Origin: Nocardioides agariphilus | GTDB taxonomy: Bacteria; Actinomycetota; Actinomycetes; Propionibacteriales; Nocardioidaceae | Length of the DNA: 64,000 bases | Direction of reading: 5' to 3' | Assembly: GCF_015352445.1 (NCBI RefSeq) | Contig: NZ_JADKPO010000006.1 | Location: 1-64,000 of the forward strand | Shown here: positions 8,107-16,603 of the stretch, one piece after another | Layout: each line of letters opens with the position of its first letter | Position numbering within the stretch: position 1 is the first letter of the stretch | The notes under the pieces: generated by a model | Told to the model about the DNA's origin: nothing | The model's input: only the letters and a program-made list of their open reading frames with translations | The model's database searches: none | Translations under genes and position numbers: made by a program

Positions 8107-9042
8107 ATGGCCAAGCAGCTCGCCACGCGGGTGGTAGCGATCCTCGCTATCGTCGTCTGCTGTCTGCTTGCCGGGCGAACGCTGTGGACCCATCACACCG
8201 AGTTCTACGACGCTGTCGATGAAATGGGAGTACGTCCGGTTCTGCTGAGCTTTGCGCTCGCCTTCGTGGCGACGTTGGCCAACTGGCCGGCCTGGCACAA
8301 CCTCCTCTTGTCCCTGAACGCCCACCTACCCGTACGTGAGTCTGCACGTCTCTTCTTCGTCAGCCAGCTCGGTAAGTACTTGCCTGGGTCGATCTGGCCA
8401 ATAGCCGCCCAGGCCGAGGTTGGTCGTCGTTACGGCGTACCGCGCGTCACCATGGTTGGCGCCAACGTCATCGCCACCCTGATGAGCTGCGCGGTGGGAT
8501 TGATCATCGCAGCGGCCACCTTGCCGTTCTTGGCTCCCAGAATGTGGGTCGGCTACTTCTGGATCCTGCTGCTCATCCCCGTGCTCGGGATCGCGATCCA
8601 CCCGCGGATGGCCCCCCGCGTCCTGAACCGTGTCCTAGTAGGCCTGGGACGGTCACCCGTGGGCTATCCGCCGCGCTTGCTGTCGTTTCTTCGCCCGGCG
8701 TCCTGGTCATGTGTCGTTTGGCTCTCACTGGGCGGCCACGTCGCAAGCCTGGCCCTATCTCTGGTCGGTGGTGGAGCCGACACCGTCCTGCTCTGCGTCG
8801 CAGCAACGGCTGTGGCAGTTACCGCGGGCGTTCTTGTCGTTCCCCTTCCCGCGGGGATTGGAGTTCGTGACGTGGTGCTTACGGCGCTGCTCCTAACGAT
8901 CATGAACAGCCCGCAGGCCCTGCTCGCGGTGATCGTCTCCAGGCTCATGCTGGTGGCCGCCGATCTGCTCCTCGCGTTGATCGCGCTCGTCGCGTTCAAG
9001 CGGGCAACGGAAGTCTCTGCCGGTCAGAGCCATCTCACCTGA
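8107..9042 (+). CDS. flippase-like integral membrane protein (LPG synthase TM/UPF0104 type)
   Basis: 311-aa membrane protein with about eight hydrophobic segments and the Gly/Pro-containing blocks FVSQLGKYLPGSIWP (near residue 85) and PLPAGIGVRDVVL (near 255). Both are signatures of the lysylphosphatidylglycerol-synthase transmembrane family, which includes AglD-like proteins of glycan pathways. The ATG at 8107 has GAGG about 7 bases upstream; a TTG at 8095 overlapping the previous stop is the alternative. It closes the glycan block and may move or present the lipid-linked product (inference). Confidence 0.75.
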   Translation: MAKQLATRVVAILAIVVCCLLAGRTLWTHHTEFYDAVDEMGVRPVLLSFALAFVATLANWPAWHNLLLSLNAHLPVRESARLFFVSQLGKYLPGSIWPIAAQAEVGRRYGVPRVTMVGANVIATLMSCAVGLIIAAATLPFLAPRMWVGYFWILLLIPVLGIAIHPRMAPRVLNRVLVGLGRSPVGYPPRLLSFLRPASWSCVVWLSLGGHVASLALSLVGGGADTVLLCVAATAVAVTAGVLVVPLPAGIGVRDVVLTALLLTIMNSPQALLAVIVSRLMLVAADLLLALIALVAFKRATEVSAGQSHLT

Positions 9043-9320
9043 AGATCGGCAAGCTGATCTCACGAATTGCTCCGGCAAGAGACAGAAGTCGTTGTCGTGC
9101 TTGGGGAGGTTGCCCGCCCGTCGGTCGGCAGCGGCCGGGACTATGCCCCAGTGCCGTGACGCAACTTGAAGAACGGGTAGCGAGTCACCTTGCCCAACTC
9201 AACGGTTCGGGCAGCGACGGCGCCATTTGGCCGATGCTGGCACCGACAGCCAAGGACACATCGGCGGGCGAATGCGGCTAAACGCCTGTACAGACCAGTC
9301 GGCGTTCCTAGGCTGGCCCC
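9043..9320. other. intergenic stretch at the end of the glycan block
   Basis: 278 bases without a convincing gene. A short hairpin (AGATC at 9043-9047 with GATCT at 9056-9060) sits right after the flippase-like stop and could aid termination. TAGGCT at 9309-9314 is placed 6 bases before the ATG of the next gene and is the likely -10 element of a leaderless promoter. Nothing else is recognised. Confidence 0.5.
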
Positions 9321-10322
9321 ATGACCACCGACCTCGTCGAGGAGGCACCGCAGCGCGCGGACTCCTCGGAGGAGACACGGCCCTTGGCGCGCCTGATCGC
9401 AGTCGGCGTGCTTGTGCTCATCTTCGGCGTGGTGGTCAAGGTGCAGGGCGGCCCGCAGGACTACCTGTCGATCTTCGCGTGGCTGTGGTTGCTGGCCGTC
9501 GCGTGGCGCATCGAGGCACGTCCGGTCACCCACCTGGCCTTCCTGCGCGACTGGTCGATCCCGCTGGTCCTCTTGATGTTCTACTTCTACACGCGTGAGA
9601 TCGCCGACAACCTCGGCATCCCTGTCCACTACAGCTACGTCATCGACATCGACGTGTGGCTGGGCGGGGGAGACACGCCGTCGGCCCGTCTGCAGGAGAT
9701 GTGGTGCGGATCGCCGTGCGACGCGACGGCAGGCGCTGCTTGGTACGACCGCTTCTTCATCTTGGTGTGGATGAGCCACTTCACCGTCGCGCTCACCGTG
9801 GCGGTGGTGTTCTGGTTGCGCAACCGGGCGGAGTTCGTGAAGTGGATGCGGCGCTACCTGATCATCAACTTCACCGCGCTCGTCTGCTACATCGTGGTGC
9901 CCACGGCACCCCCGTGGATGGCCTCCATGGAAGGCCGTCTCCCCACTGAGGTCCAACGGTTGGGAGCACGGGCGTGGGTGGGCCCCAAGCCCGACGGTGT
10001 CGGCGAGGTCGATCCGGCTGCCTGGGTGGGCAACCAGGTCGCGGCCATGCCCTCGCTGCACACGGGCGTGGCCGTGATGGTGGCGCTGTACGCCGTGTAT
10101 CGGCTGACCAGTCCGTGGCGGTGGCTGACCTTGCTCTATCCCCTGAGCATGGGCACCGCTCTGGTGTACCTGGGCGAGCACTACGTCGCGGACCTGCTCG
10201 GTGGGGTGGTGCTCGCCGTCCTCGTGCTCGGCGCCTGCACCAGGTGGGAGGCCTGGCGAAGACGAGGACGTGACGAGCGCCCCGTCGATGCCCTGGCACC
10301 CTCTCCTAGTCTCAACGGGTGA
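9321..10322 (+). CDS. PAP2-superfamily membrane protein (IPC synthase/phosphatase-like)
   Basis: 333-aa polytopic membrane protein. The C-terminal PAP2 signature is intact: AMPSLHTGVAV (near residue 242) supplies the middle His and GEHYVADLLGG (near 283) the last His and Asp. This arrangement is shared by inositol-phosphorylceramide-synthase-like and lipid phosphate phosphatase-like enzymes acting at the outer face of the membrane. Conserved W/R-rich loops and about six helices come before it. The stop overlaps the next start (GTGA at 10319), so the two genes are coupled. Substrate unknown. Confidence 0.85.
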   Translation: MTTDLVEEAPQRADSSEETRPLARLIAVGVLVLIFGVVVKVQGGPQDYLSIFAWLWLLAVAWRIEARPVTHLAFLRDWSIPLVLLMFYFYTREIADNLGIPVHYSYVIDIDVWLGGGDTPSARLQEMWCGSPCDATAGAAWYDRFFILVWMSHFTVALTVAVVFWLRNRAEFVKWMRRYLIINFTALVCYIVVPTAPPWMASMEGRLPTEVQRLGARAWVGPKPDGVGEVDPAAWVGNQVAAMPSLHTGVAVMVALYAVYRLTSPWRWLTLLYPLSMGTALVYLGEHYVADLLGGVVLAVLVLGACTRWEAWRRRGRDERPVDALAPSPSLNG

Positions 10323-10852
10323 CGATCCACTCCGAGCACCCGTTCCAGGACCGGCACCGGGATCCGGTGCGCAGCCTGCGGGGCCGCCTGGGAGGTGCCG
10401 TGACGCTGTGGACCTCGGGCACGCCCGAGGACCGCACCGGACTGACCGTCACGTCGGTCCTGGTCGCGGGTGGAGTGCCCGGGCGGCTGCTGGCGCTGCT
10501 GGATCCCGACAGCGATCTTGCGGCCGGACTGACGGCCACCGGTGCCGCAGTGGTGAGCGTGCTGACCTGGGAGGACCGCGGCCTCGCCGAGGCCTTCGCC
10601 GGCACGATGCCCGCGCCGGGAGGGGCCTTCGCGATGGCTGCCTTCGACCAGACGCCCTGGGGGCCTCGGCTGTCGAGCGCCACGACGTGGGCCGGAGTGC
10701 GCCTCGAGAGCACGATCGAGGTGGGCTGGTCGTCGCTGGTGACCTGCGTTGCCGAGGAGATCGTCATCGGCGACGACGAGCCGCTGGTCCACCGGCGAGG
10801 TCGGTACCTCCGGCCCGCAGGCACGAAGGACGACCGTCCGGACGAGCGTTAA
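10319..10852 (+). CDS. flavin reductase-like FMN-binding split-barrel protein
   Basis: 177-aa protein starting with GTG inside the stop of the PAP2 gene. The order of blocks, DPVRSLRGRLGGAVTLWTSG, then GLTVTSVLVAGGVPGRLLAL, then VVSVLTWEDRGLAEAFAG and a C-terminal EPLVHRRGRYL, matches the flavin-reductase-like domain that binds FMN and reduces or carries flavin. Residues 90-110 are less typical, and the usual second-domain GxxH helix is weak, so activity is uncertain. It is followed 10 bases later by a response regulator. Confidence 0.7.
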   Translation: MTIHSEHPFQDRHRDPVRSLRGRLGGAVTLWTSGTPEDRTGLTVTSVLVAGGVPGRLLALLDPDSDLAAGLTATGAAVVSVLTWEDRGLAEAFAGTMPAPGGAFAMAAFDQTPWGPRLSSATTWAGVRLESTIEVGWSSLVTCVAEEIVIGDDEPLVHRRGRYLRPAGTKDDRPDER

Positions 10853-10862
10853 GGTGCCCGGC

Positions 10863-11549
10863 ATGGAGCAGGCCGATGCCGCCGAGCCGGCGCAGCCACG
10901 CACGCGCGTGATGGTGGTCGACGACCATCCGATGTGGCGTGACGCTGTCGAGCGAGACCTGGCCGCCGCCGGCTTCGACGTGGTGGCCGTGGCCTCCGAC
11001 GGACACCAGGCACTGGCCAGGTTCCCGGCCGCCCGGCCCGAGGTCGTGGTGCTCGACCTGCAGATCCCGGGGCCCAACGGCGTCGAGGTCACGCGTTCGG
11101 TCCTGGAGCAGGACCCGTCGGCCCGCGTCTTGATCCTGTCGGCCTCGGGCGAGCAGCACGACGTGCTGGAGGCGGTGAAGGCGGGCGCCACCGGCTACCT
11201 CGTGAAGTCGGCGCACAGCCGCGAGCTGGTCGACGCGGTGCGAGGTGTCGCGGCCGGGGGCACGGTCTTCACCCCCGGGCTGGCTGGCCTGGTGCTCGGG
11301 GAGTTCCGGCGGATGGCCGACCCCTCGAGCACGATCGAGGACGGCACCCCGGAGCTGACCGAGCGCGAGACCGAGGTCCTCAAGATGGTCGCCAAGGGAG
11401 TGTCCTACAAGCAGATCGCCGACCGCCTCGTCATCTCCCACCGCACCGTCCAGAACCACGTGCAGAACACCCTCCGCAAGCTCCAGATGCACAACCGTGT
11501 CGAGCTCACCCGATGGGCGATCGAGCGGGGACTCGATGACGACGAGTGA
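10863..11549 (+). CDS. NarL/FixJ-family response regulator
   Basis: 228-aa regulator. The receiver domain has the acidic pair in VMVVDDHP (20-21), the phospho-acceptor Asp 65 in VVVLDLQIPG and the conserved Lys in GYLVKSAHS. The C-terminal LuxR-type helix-turn-helix begins LTERETEVLKMVAKG and includes SHRTVQNHVQ. No cognate kinase is adjacent. The MacS-like kinase at 2331-3482 is an orphan on the same strand, so the pair is probably split by the glycan block. TAAGGT lies 7 bases before the ATG, which suggests a leaderless transcript. The end overlaps the next gene by 14 bases. Confidence 0.9.
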   Translation: MEQADAAEPAQPRTRVMVVDDHPMWRDAVERDLAAAGFDVVAVASDGHQALARFPAARPEVVVLDLQIPGPNGVEVTRSVLEQDPSARVLILSASGEQHDVLEAVKAGATGYLVKSAHSRELVDAVRGVAAGGTVFTPGLAGLVLGEFRRMADPSSTIEDGTPELTERETEVLKMVAKGVSYKQIADRLVISHRTVQNHVQNTLRKLQMHNRVELTRWAIERGLDDDE

Positions 11550-12396
11550 GACGGTCACCTCGTACCTCTCTCGCCTGGGCTACGACGACCGCCCGCCGCC
11601 GACGCTGGAGTCGCTGGCCGAGCTGCACCGGCGCCACCTCGCCCACATCCCCTACGAGAACCTCGGCATCATGCTCGGCCGCCCCCCGTCCATCGACCCT
11701 CGCGACTCCGTCGAGCGCATCGCACGGGTGGGCCGGGCGGGCTACTGCTTCCACCACAACGGCGCTCTGGGACTGGTGCTGGCCGACCTCGGCTACGTGG
11801 TGAGCCGACGCGCGGGGGCCGTCTGGGACAACGACGACGAGCGCCGCGCCCGGGTGCTCAACCACCTGGTCCTCGTCGTCTCGGGGCTGCCGACCGACGA
11901 GAACCCCGACGGCCACTGGTGGCCCGACGTGGGGCTGGGCGACGCGATAGCAGAGCCACTCCCGTTGGTCGCCGGCGACTACGAGCAGGGTGGCTTCGCC
12001 TATGCGATCACCGAGGTGAGCGCAGAGGGCTGGTCGTTCCGGGCAGACCCGCAGGGTTCGTTCACCGGCTGCGAGGTCGGTGCGGCGCCCACGGAAGCCG
12101 AGGTGGCGTCTTGTCACTCCGGGCTGTCGACACCGCCTGACGGTCACTTCACCCGCACGCTCGTCGTCCAGCGCCGGATGCCCGAGCACGTCGATGTGGT
12201 CCGCGGCTGCCTGGCCACCACGATCACGCCCGGCCACAAGGACGAAGCCGAGCTCACGACGTACGACGAATGGCGCGCTGCCATCGCCGATGGATGCGGG
12301 CTCTCCTTGGCAGAGGTCGAGGACGAGGAGCTGCGGGCCCTGTTCGAACGGCAGCTGGCCGCCCACCGCGTGTTCATGGAGTCCCGCGATGGCTGA
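11536..12396 (+). CDS. nat: arylamine N-acetyltransferase
   Basis: 286-aa NAT-family enzyme that moves acetyl from acetyl-CoA to arylamines or hydrazines. The Cys-His-Asp triad is visible: Cys71 in GRAGYCFHHN, His110 in RVLNHLVLVV and Asp131 in HWWPDVGLGD. The N-terminal IPYENLGIMLG is also typical. The ATG at 11536 overlaps the end of the response regulator, and the last codons overlap the next start (12389), so the three genes form one tight transcriptional unit. In mycobacteria NAT affects cell-wall lipids; that role here is not shown. Confidence 0.92.
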   Translation: MTTSETVTSYLSRLGYDDRPPPTLESLAELHRRHLAHIPYENLGIMLGRPPSIDPRDSVERIARVGRAGYCFHHNGALGLVLADLGYVVSRRAGAVWDNDDERRARVLNHLVLVVSGLPTDENPDGHWWPDVGLGDAIAEPLPLVAGDYEQGGFAYAITEVSAEGWSFRADPQGSFTGCEVGAAPTEAEVASCHSGLSTPPDGHFTRTLVVQRRMPEHVDVVRGCLATTITPGHKDEAELTTYDEWRAAIADGCGLSLAEVEDEELRALFERQLAAHRVFMESRDG

Positions 12397-13288
12397 GGAC
12401 CTGCTCGACATCGCCGACGAGCTCTACGGTCTGCTGCTCGCCGACTTCACGCCGGCGCGAGACGCGAAGGCCAAGCAGCTCAAGGGCAGCGAGCTCGCAG
12501 GCCCGGTCAAGACGTTGAAGAAGCCCACGGTGGCGGCGTGGGTGGTCAACATGCTGGTGCGTCACGAGACCGAGCAGGTCGACCAGGTGCTCGCCGTCGG
12601 CGCCGCCCTGCGTGACGCCGCACAGTCCCTCGACGGCAAGGAGCTGCGCGAGCTGACCAAGCAGCGCCGCCAGCTGACCGCGGCCGTCACGACCCGCGCG
12701 CGTGGGGTGGCTGGCACCCTCGGCACGAAGGTCACCCAGGCCGTCGCCGACCAGGTCGAGGGCACGCTGACCGCGGCCATGCTCGACCCCGACTGCGCCA
12801 AGGCGCTGCGCAGCGGCCTGCTCATCACGCACCTGTCCGCGACCGGGGTGGGGGAGTCGGCAGCCGGTGCGGCCGTCGCACTGCCCGACGCACTCGGCTT
12901 TGCCGCGACCTCGGCACCTCCGGTCGCCGAGTCACCAGCCGGTCGGCCCGATCTCAAGGTGGTGCCGGATCCCGACGCGGAGGCCAAGAGGCTGGCTGCG
13001 GCCAAGGCGGCGCTCAAGGAGGCCGCAAGCGAGGAGGAGGAGGCCCGCTCGGCGTACGCCGAGTCGGAGCAGGCGGTCTCGGACCTGCAGGCGCGGGCGC
13101 TCCAGCTGCAGGGCGAGATCGAGGAGCACCAGCGCCAGATCGCCGAGCTCGAGACGACCGCCGAGGAGGTCGAGGAGGAGCTCGACGAGGCTGAGGAGTC
13201 GCGCACCGAGGCGCGGACCGCACTGCGCAAGGCCGAACAGGCCCGCGAGCAAGCCGAGTCGGCCCTGAAGCGACTACGCCGTCAGTGA
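12389..13288 (+). CDS. coiled-coil protein of unknown function
   Basis: 299-aa soluble protein. The N-terminal half (to about 190) is helical with LKKPTVAAWVVNMLVR near residue 50. The C-terminal third is an uninterrupted Glu/Ala/Gln/Arg heptad pattern, so it should form a long coiled coil. There is no signal peptide or enzyme motif. Similar conserved actinobacterial hypothetical proteins exist (from memory). It overlaps the end of nat and is closed by a strong hairpin at 13286-13330. Confidence 0.75.
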   Translation: MAEDLLDIADELYGLLLADFTPARDAKAKQLKGSELAGPVKTLKKPTVAAWVVNMLVRHETEQVDQVLAVGAALRDAAQSLDGKELRELTKQRRQLTAAVTTRARGVAGTLGTKVTQAVADQVEGTLTAAMLDPDCAKALRSGLLITHLSATGVGESAAGAAVALPDALGFAATSAPPVAESPAGRPDLKVVPDPDAEAKRLAAAKAALKEAASEEEEARSAYAESEQAVSDLQARALQLQGEIEEHQRQIAELETTAEEVEEELDEAEESRTEARTALRKAEQAREQAESALKRLRRQ

Positions 13289-13330
13289 CGGTCTTGCTGT
13301 CTCAGCCGACTTGGGACAGCAAGATCGTCA
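13286..13330. terminator. bidirectional terminator hairpin
   Basis: A 16-bp stem (13286-13301 with 13315-13330, one mismatch) around a 13-base loop, beginning TGACGGTCTTGCTGTC. It contains the stop codons of both convergent genes, the coiled-coil gene and the DCC gene, so it can end transcription from either side. There is no long T run, as usual in high-GC actinobacteria. Confidence 0.8.
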
Positions 13331-13690
13331 CGGACGGCGGATCGCGCAGGCCGGGGTGCCCCCGGGGAGCTTGTAGCGGTAGCGGGCGACCAGCCGGTAG
13401 ACCGCGTCGCCGAGAGGTCGGACCGGTCGCAGCAGCAGCATCCGACCCGCCCAGGACCACGGCACGCCGCGGCCCAGCAGGGCCTGGCCGATGGCGCGTG
13501 AGGAGTGCTCCACCGGACGGTCGTCGACCAGCCACCATACGGAGGTCGACACCTGCTCCAGGGTGAGACCGACGGCATCGAGGTCGAGGAACTGCCAGGG
13601 CACGATCTCGACGCGGTCCTCACCCGCCAGCCAGGTGGCCGAGGTGGTGCAGAAGCCGCAGTCGCCGTCGAACACCAGGCGGTTGCTCAT
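13328..13690 (-). CDS. DCC-type thiol-disulfide oxidoreductase (DUF393)
   Basis: 120-aa DUF393/DCC protein. The hallmark FDGDCGFC is at residues 7-14, giving a DxxCxxC-type redox site, and the rest (WQFLDLDAVGLT, VYRLVARYRYKLPGG) follows the family. DCC domains are often fused or adjacent to HTTM/gamma-carboxylase-like membrane proteins, and exactly such a gene lies 40 bases upstream on the same strand. The ATG at 13690 starts right at the family N-terminus; the frame continues upstream only by overlap. It is likely to supply or receive electrons for the HTTM partner (inference). Confidence 0.88.
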   Translation of the reverse strand: MSNRLVFDGDCGFCTTSATWLAGEDRVEIVPWQFLDLDAVGLTLEQVSTSVWWLVDDRPVEHSSRAIGQALLGRGVPWSWAGRMLLLRPVRPLGDAVYRLVARYRYKLPGGTPACAIRRP

Positions 13691-13730
13691 GGGTCGAGTC
13701 TGACACCCGCCCGGTGGCGTCCGAGGGGTT

Positions 13731-15113
13731 TCAGCGCGCTGGCAGCCAGGCTGCCTGGCACCGCGGCGGGTCGTGCGAGTCGACCGCACGGAAGAGCTGG
13801 AGCTTCGACACGAGCAGCGGCATGCGGACCCCGTCGCTGCCGTCGAGGGTGCGCTCCTGGTCACCGTCTGGGACCACCACGGTCGTGGTCGGATGTCTGG
13901 CCAGGTAGTCCAGCAGGTTCCTCTCGGGGATCAGGTAGCCCTCTGTCGCGTAGCGGTGCAGATCAGGATCCTCGGTGGAGACGACGGTGAGCAGGTGTTC
14001 CTGGACGTCGGTCAGCGGGAACGTCCTGCGCACCACCAGGTGGTTGGACTCGCCCCCGACGGTGACCAGGTTGGCGTACATGTTGAAGCTGTAGGCGGTC
14101 TTGAGCTCGAGGTACGGCGCCATGCCGTTGGCCAGCACGACCGCGAGGATGACTCCTGAGACCAGGTTCGGAAGCCGCATGGGCACGTGCGAGGCGCCCA
14201 GGCCGCCGAGCGCGACCCTGGCGATCAGCCAGACCGCGAACGGGACCCAGACCATGAAGGGGACGACCTGCAGGATCCGCGTCGTGAGCACGACGTCGGG
14301 GAGCACGGACGCCGCCACCATGACCGCGCAGCCCGTCACGGCGATCGAGAAGGCCCTGGTCCGCCGCGCGGCACGTGACTCCAGGTCGCTCACCGTCGAC
14401 TCGGGCAGGAAGAGGCACAGCAGCATCACCAGCGCTGCGGTGAAGTCGAAGAAGTGCTGGTCGAGGTCCAGCGAGATGGCCGTGTGGAAGCAGAGTGCGA
14501 GCAGCACGCCGATGCGACGAGTGCGGCCGAACGCCAACAGGAGCGGCACCGACAGCTCGGTCAGCATGGGGCCCGCGATCGTCAGAGCCGCGAGCGGGCT
14601 CGTGGTCGCCACCGTGGGCAGGCCGAAGGACGCCAGCGACTGGTTGGCGTAGAAGACCCCGCAGGAGACCGACGGGTCCATGAACCCCGAGTTGAGCTTG
14701 GCGAAGGCGGCGAAGCAGTAGAAGCCCAGCATGATCCACCTGGCGGTGGGCGCGAACCACGTCCACGGGTCGCGGTAGAGCAGGGACACCAGGACCGCCG
14801 CGGACACCAGGCCGACCAGCAGCCAGTGGTTGCCGATGTAGGGGAGCTCCAGCCAGACCGAGAGGAGTGCGAGACCCGCTGTCAGTCCCAGCAGCCTGCG
14901 GCTCGGCCGCACGAGCAGCACCAGCGCAGCCAGGCCGAGGACTGCCGAGATGACCACGACCCACGTCAGCCACGGCCCGCCCGGGTCGCGACCGGAGGGG
15001 GCGTTGGCCGCGAGGTGCGCGACGATGGCGAACCCGTAGGTACGGGCGAACCAGCGCCACGGCCCGTTCATGGAGGCGGGAGCCTCCACCTGGGGGCTGG
15101 TCGTCTGGGTCAC
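13731..15113 (-). CDS. HTTM-domain membrane protein (vitamin K gamma-carboxylase-like)
   Basis: About 460 aa. The N-terminal part has seven or eight hydrophobic segments and the central block GFYCFAAFAKLNSGFMDP, which resembles the Lys-containing core of HTTM proteins, distant relatives of vitamin K-dependent gamma-carboxylase. FHTAISLDLDQHFFDF comes next. The last 110 residues are soluble (FNMYANLVTVGGESNHLVV). The GTG at 15113 follows the glpK stop by 5 bases; the frame opens further upstream inside glpK, and an ATG at 15071 is another option. With the DCC gene downstream it makes a two-gene redox module of unknown substrate. Confidence 0.8.
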   Translation of the reverse strand: MTQTTSPQVEAPASMNGPWRWFARTYGFAIVAHLAANAPSGRDPGGPWLTWVVVISAVLGLAALVLLVRPSRRLLGLTAGLALLSVWLELPYIGNHWLLVGLVSAAVLVSLLYRDPWTWFAPTARWIMLGFYCFAAFAKLNSGFMDPSVSCGVFYANQSLASFGLPTVATTSPLAALTIAGPMLTELSVPLLLAFGRTRRIGVLLALCFHTAISLDLDQHFFDFTAALVMLLCLFLPESTVSDLESRAARRTRAFSIAVTGCAVMVAASVLPDVVLTTRILQVVPFMVWVPFAVWLIARVALGGLGASHVPMRLPNLVSGVILAVVLANGMAPYLELKTAYSFNMYANLVTVGGESNHLVVRRTFPLTDVQEHLLTVVSTEDPDLHRYATEGYLIPERNLLDYLARHPTTTVVVPDGDQERTLDGSDGVRMPLLVSKLQLFRAVDSHDPPRCQAAWLPAR

Positions 15114-15118
15114 ACCAC

Positions 15119-16603
15119 CTACTGTGCCCAGCCTTTTGATCTCTCGACGGCTTTTAGCCAACGTTGGTGCCGCGCGTCGGCGTCCGCGGCATCGGCGGTG
15201 GGCTGGAACTCCCTGTCGAGCTGCCAGGTCTCGCGCAGGTCGTCGACGGAGTCCCAGACCCCGGAGCCGAGCCCGGCCAAGAACGCGGCGCCCAGACCGG
15301 TGGTCTCGACGATGCGCGGACGCTGCACCGCCCGGCCGACCTGGTCGGCCTGGATCTGGCAGAGGAGGTCGTTGGCAGCGGCGCCGCCGTCGACCCGTAG
15401 CGGGAGGTCACCTGAGCCGGGCATGGTGTCGAGCACGTCGCGCACCTCGAAGGCGATCGCCTCCAGCGTCGCCCGCACGATGTGGGCACGGGTCGTGCCA
15501 CGGGTGATCCCGATGATCATGCCGCGGGCGTGAGGGTCCCAGTGGGGTGCCCCGAGGCCGGTGAGGGCCGGCACGAACACGACACCCTCGGTGTCATCGA
15601 TGCTGGCCGCGATGGCTGCGGTCTCGGCCGCGGAGCCGACGATCTGCAGGCCGTCGCGCAGCCACTGGACCGCGGCGCCCGTCACGAAGATCGCCCCCTC
15701 CAGGGCGTAGGTGAGCTCTCCGGACGGCGACCGCCAGGCGGCCGTCGACAGCAGTCCGGCAGCGGAGCGCTCGAGGGTGCTGCCGGTGTTGGTGAGGATG
15801 AACGAGCCCGTGCCATAGGTGCACTTGGCGTCGCCGACGTCGAAGCAGGTCTGGCCGAACAGCGCCGACTGCTGGTCACCAGCCAGGCCCGCGATCGGCA
15901 GCGACAAGCCGCAGTACGTCGCGGGGTCGCTCGTGGCGATCTCGCCCCAGTTGGGCACCAGGTCGGGCAGAGCCTCCCGAGGTACGCCGAACAGCGAGCA
16001 CAGCTCGTCGGACCACTCGCCGGTCGTCAGGTCGAGGAGCAGGGTGCGGCTGGCGTTGGAGACGTCGGTGACGTGCCACGTGCCGCGGGTCATCCGGGCG
16101 ATGAGGTAGGAGTCCACCGTCCCGATCGCGTAGCGGCCGGCTTGCACGAGCGCCCACGTCTGGGGCTCGTTCTCGGCCAGCCACATGAGCTTGGTGCCGG
16201 AGAAGTAGGGATCGAGGCGAAGACCCGTCAGCTCGGTCACCCGGTCCTCGTGGCCCGCGGCGCGCAGCCGGTCGCAGATATCGGCCGTCCGCCGGTCCTG
16301 CCAGACGATGGCCCGGCGCGGAGACCCGAGCGTCTCGCGGTCCCACAACAGCACGGTCTCTCGCTGGTTGGTGATCCCGATCGCCTTGAGGCTCGCCTGG
16401 TCGACCTGGGCGAGGACCGCGCGGGTCGCCTCGAGGGTGGCCTGCCAGATCTCCTCGGGTCCGTGCTCCACCCAGCCGGGCTTGGGGAAGTGCTGGGCGA
16501 ACTCCTGGTAGCCCTTGGCCAGCACCGACCCGCGTTCGTCGACTACCAGGGCGGTGACGCCGGTGGTGCCGGCATCGATGGCGAGGACGTTGGCCGCTGT
16601 CAC
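15119..16603 (-). CDS. glpK: glycerol kinase
   Basis: 494-aa FGGY-family glycerol kinase, which makes glycerol 3-phosphate from glycerol and ATP in the cytosol. Seen: the N-terminal phosphate loop AIDAGTTGVTALV, GITNQRET, WQDRRT, the substrate Asp in LAGDQQSALFGQ, and the ATP-site GGGAAANDLLCQ-like block (DGGAAANDLLCQIQAD). Length is normal for the family. The GTG at 16603 overlaps the DUF1028 stop (GTGA) and begins four residues before the conserved strand. No glycerol facilitator or glpD is in the window. Confidence 0.95.
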   Translation of the reverse strand: MTAANVLAIDAGTTGVTALVVDERGSVLAKGYQEFAQHFPKPGWVEHGPEEIWQATLEATRAVLAQVDQASLKAIGITNQRETVLLWDRETLGSPRRAIVWQDRRTADICDRLRAAGHEDRVTELTGLRLDPYFSGTKLMWLAENEPQTWALVQAGRYAIGTVDSYLIARMTRGTWHVTDVSNASRTLLLDLTTGEWSDELCSLFGVPREALPDLVPNWGEIATSDPATYCGLSLPIAGLAGDQQSALFGQTCFDVGDAKCTYGTGSFILTNTGSTLERSAAGLLSTAAWRSPSGELTYALEGAIFVTGAAVQWLRDGLQIVGSAAETAAIAASIDDTEGVVFVPALTGLGAPHWDPHARGMIIGITRGTTRAHIVRATLEAIAFEVRDVLDTMPGSGDLPLRVDGGAAANDLLCQIQADQVGRAVQRPRIVETTGLGAAFLAGLGSGVWDSVDDLRETWQLDREFQPTADAADADARHQRWLKAVERSKGWAQ

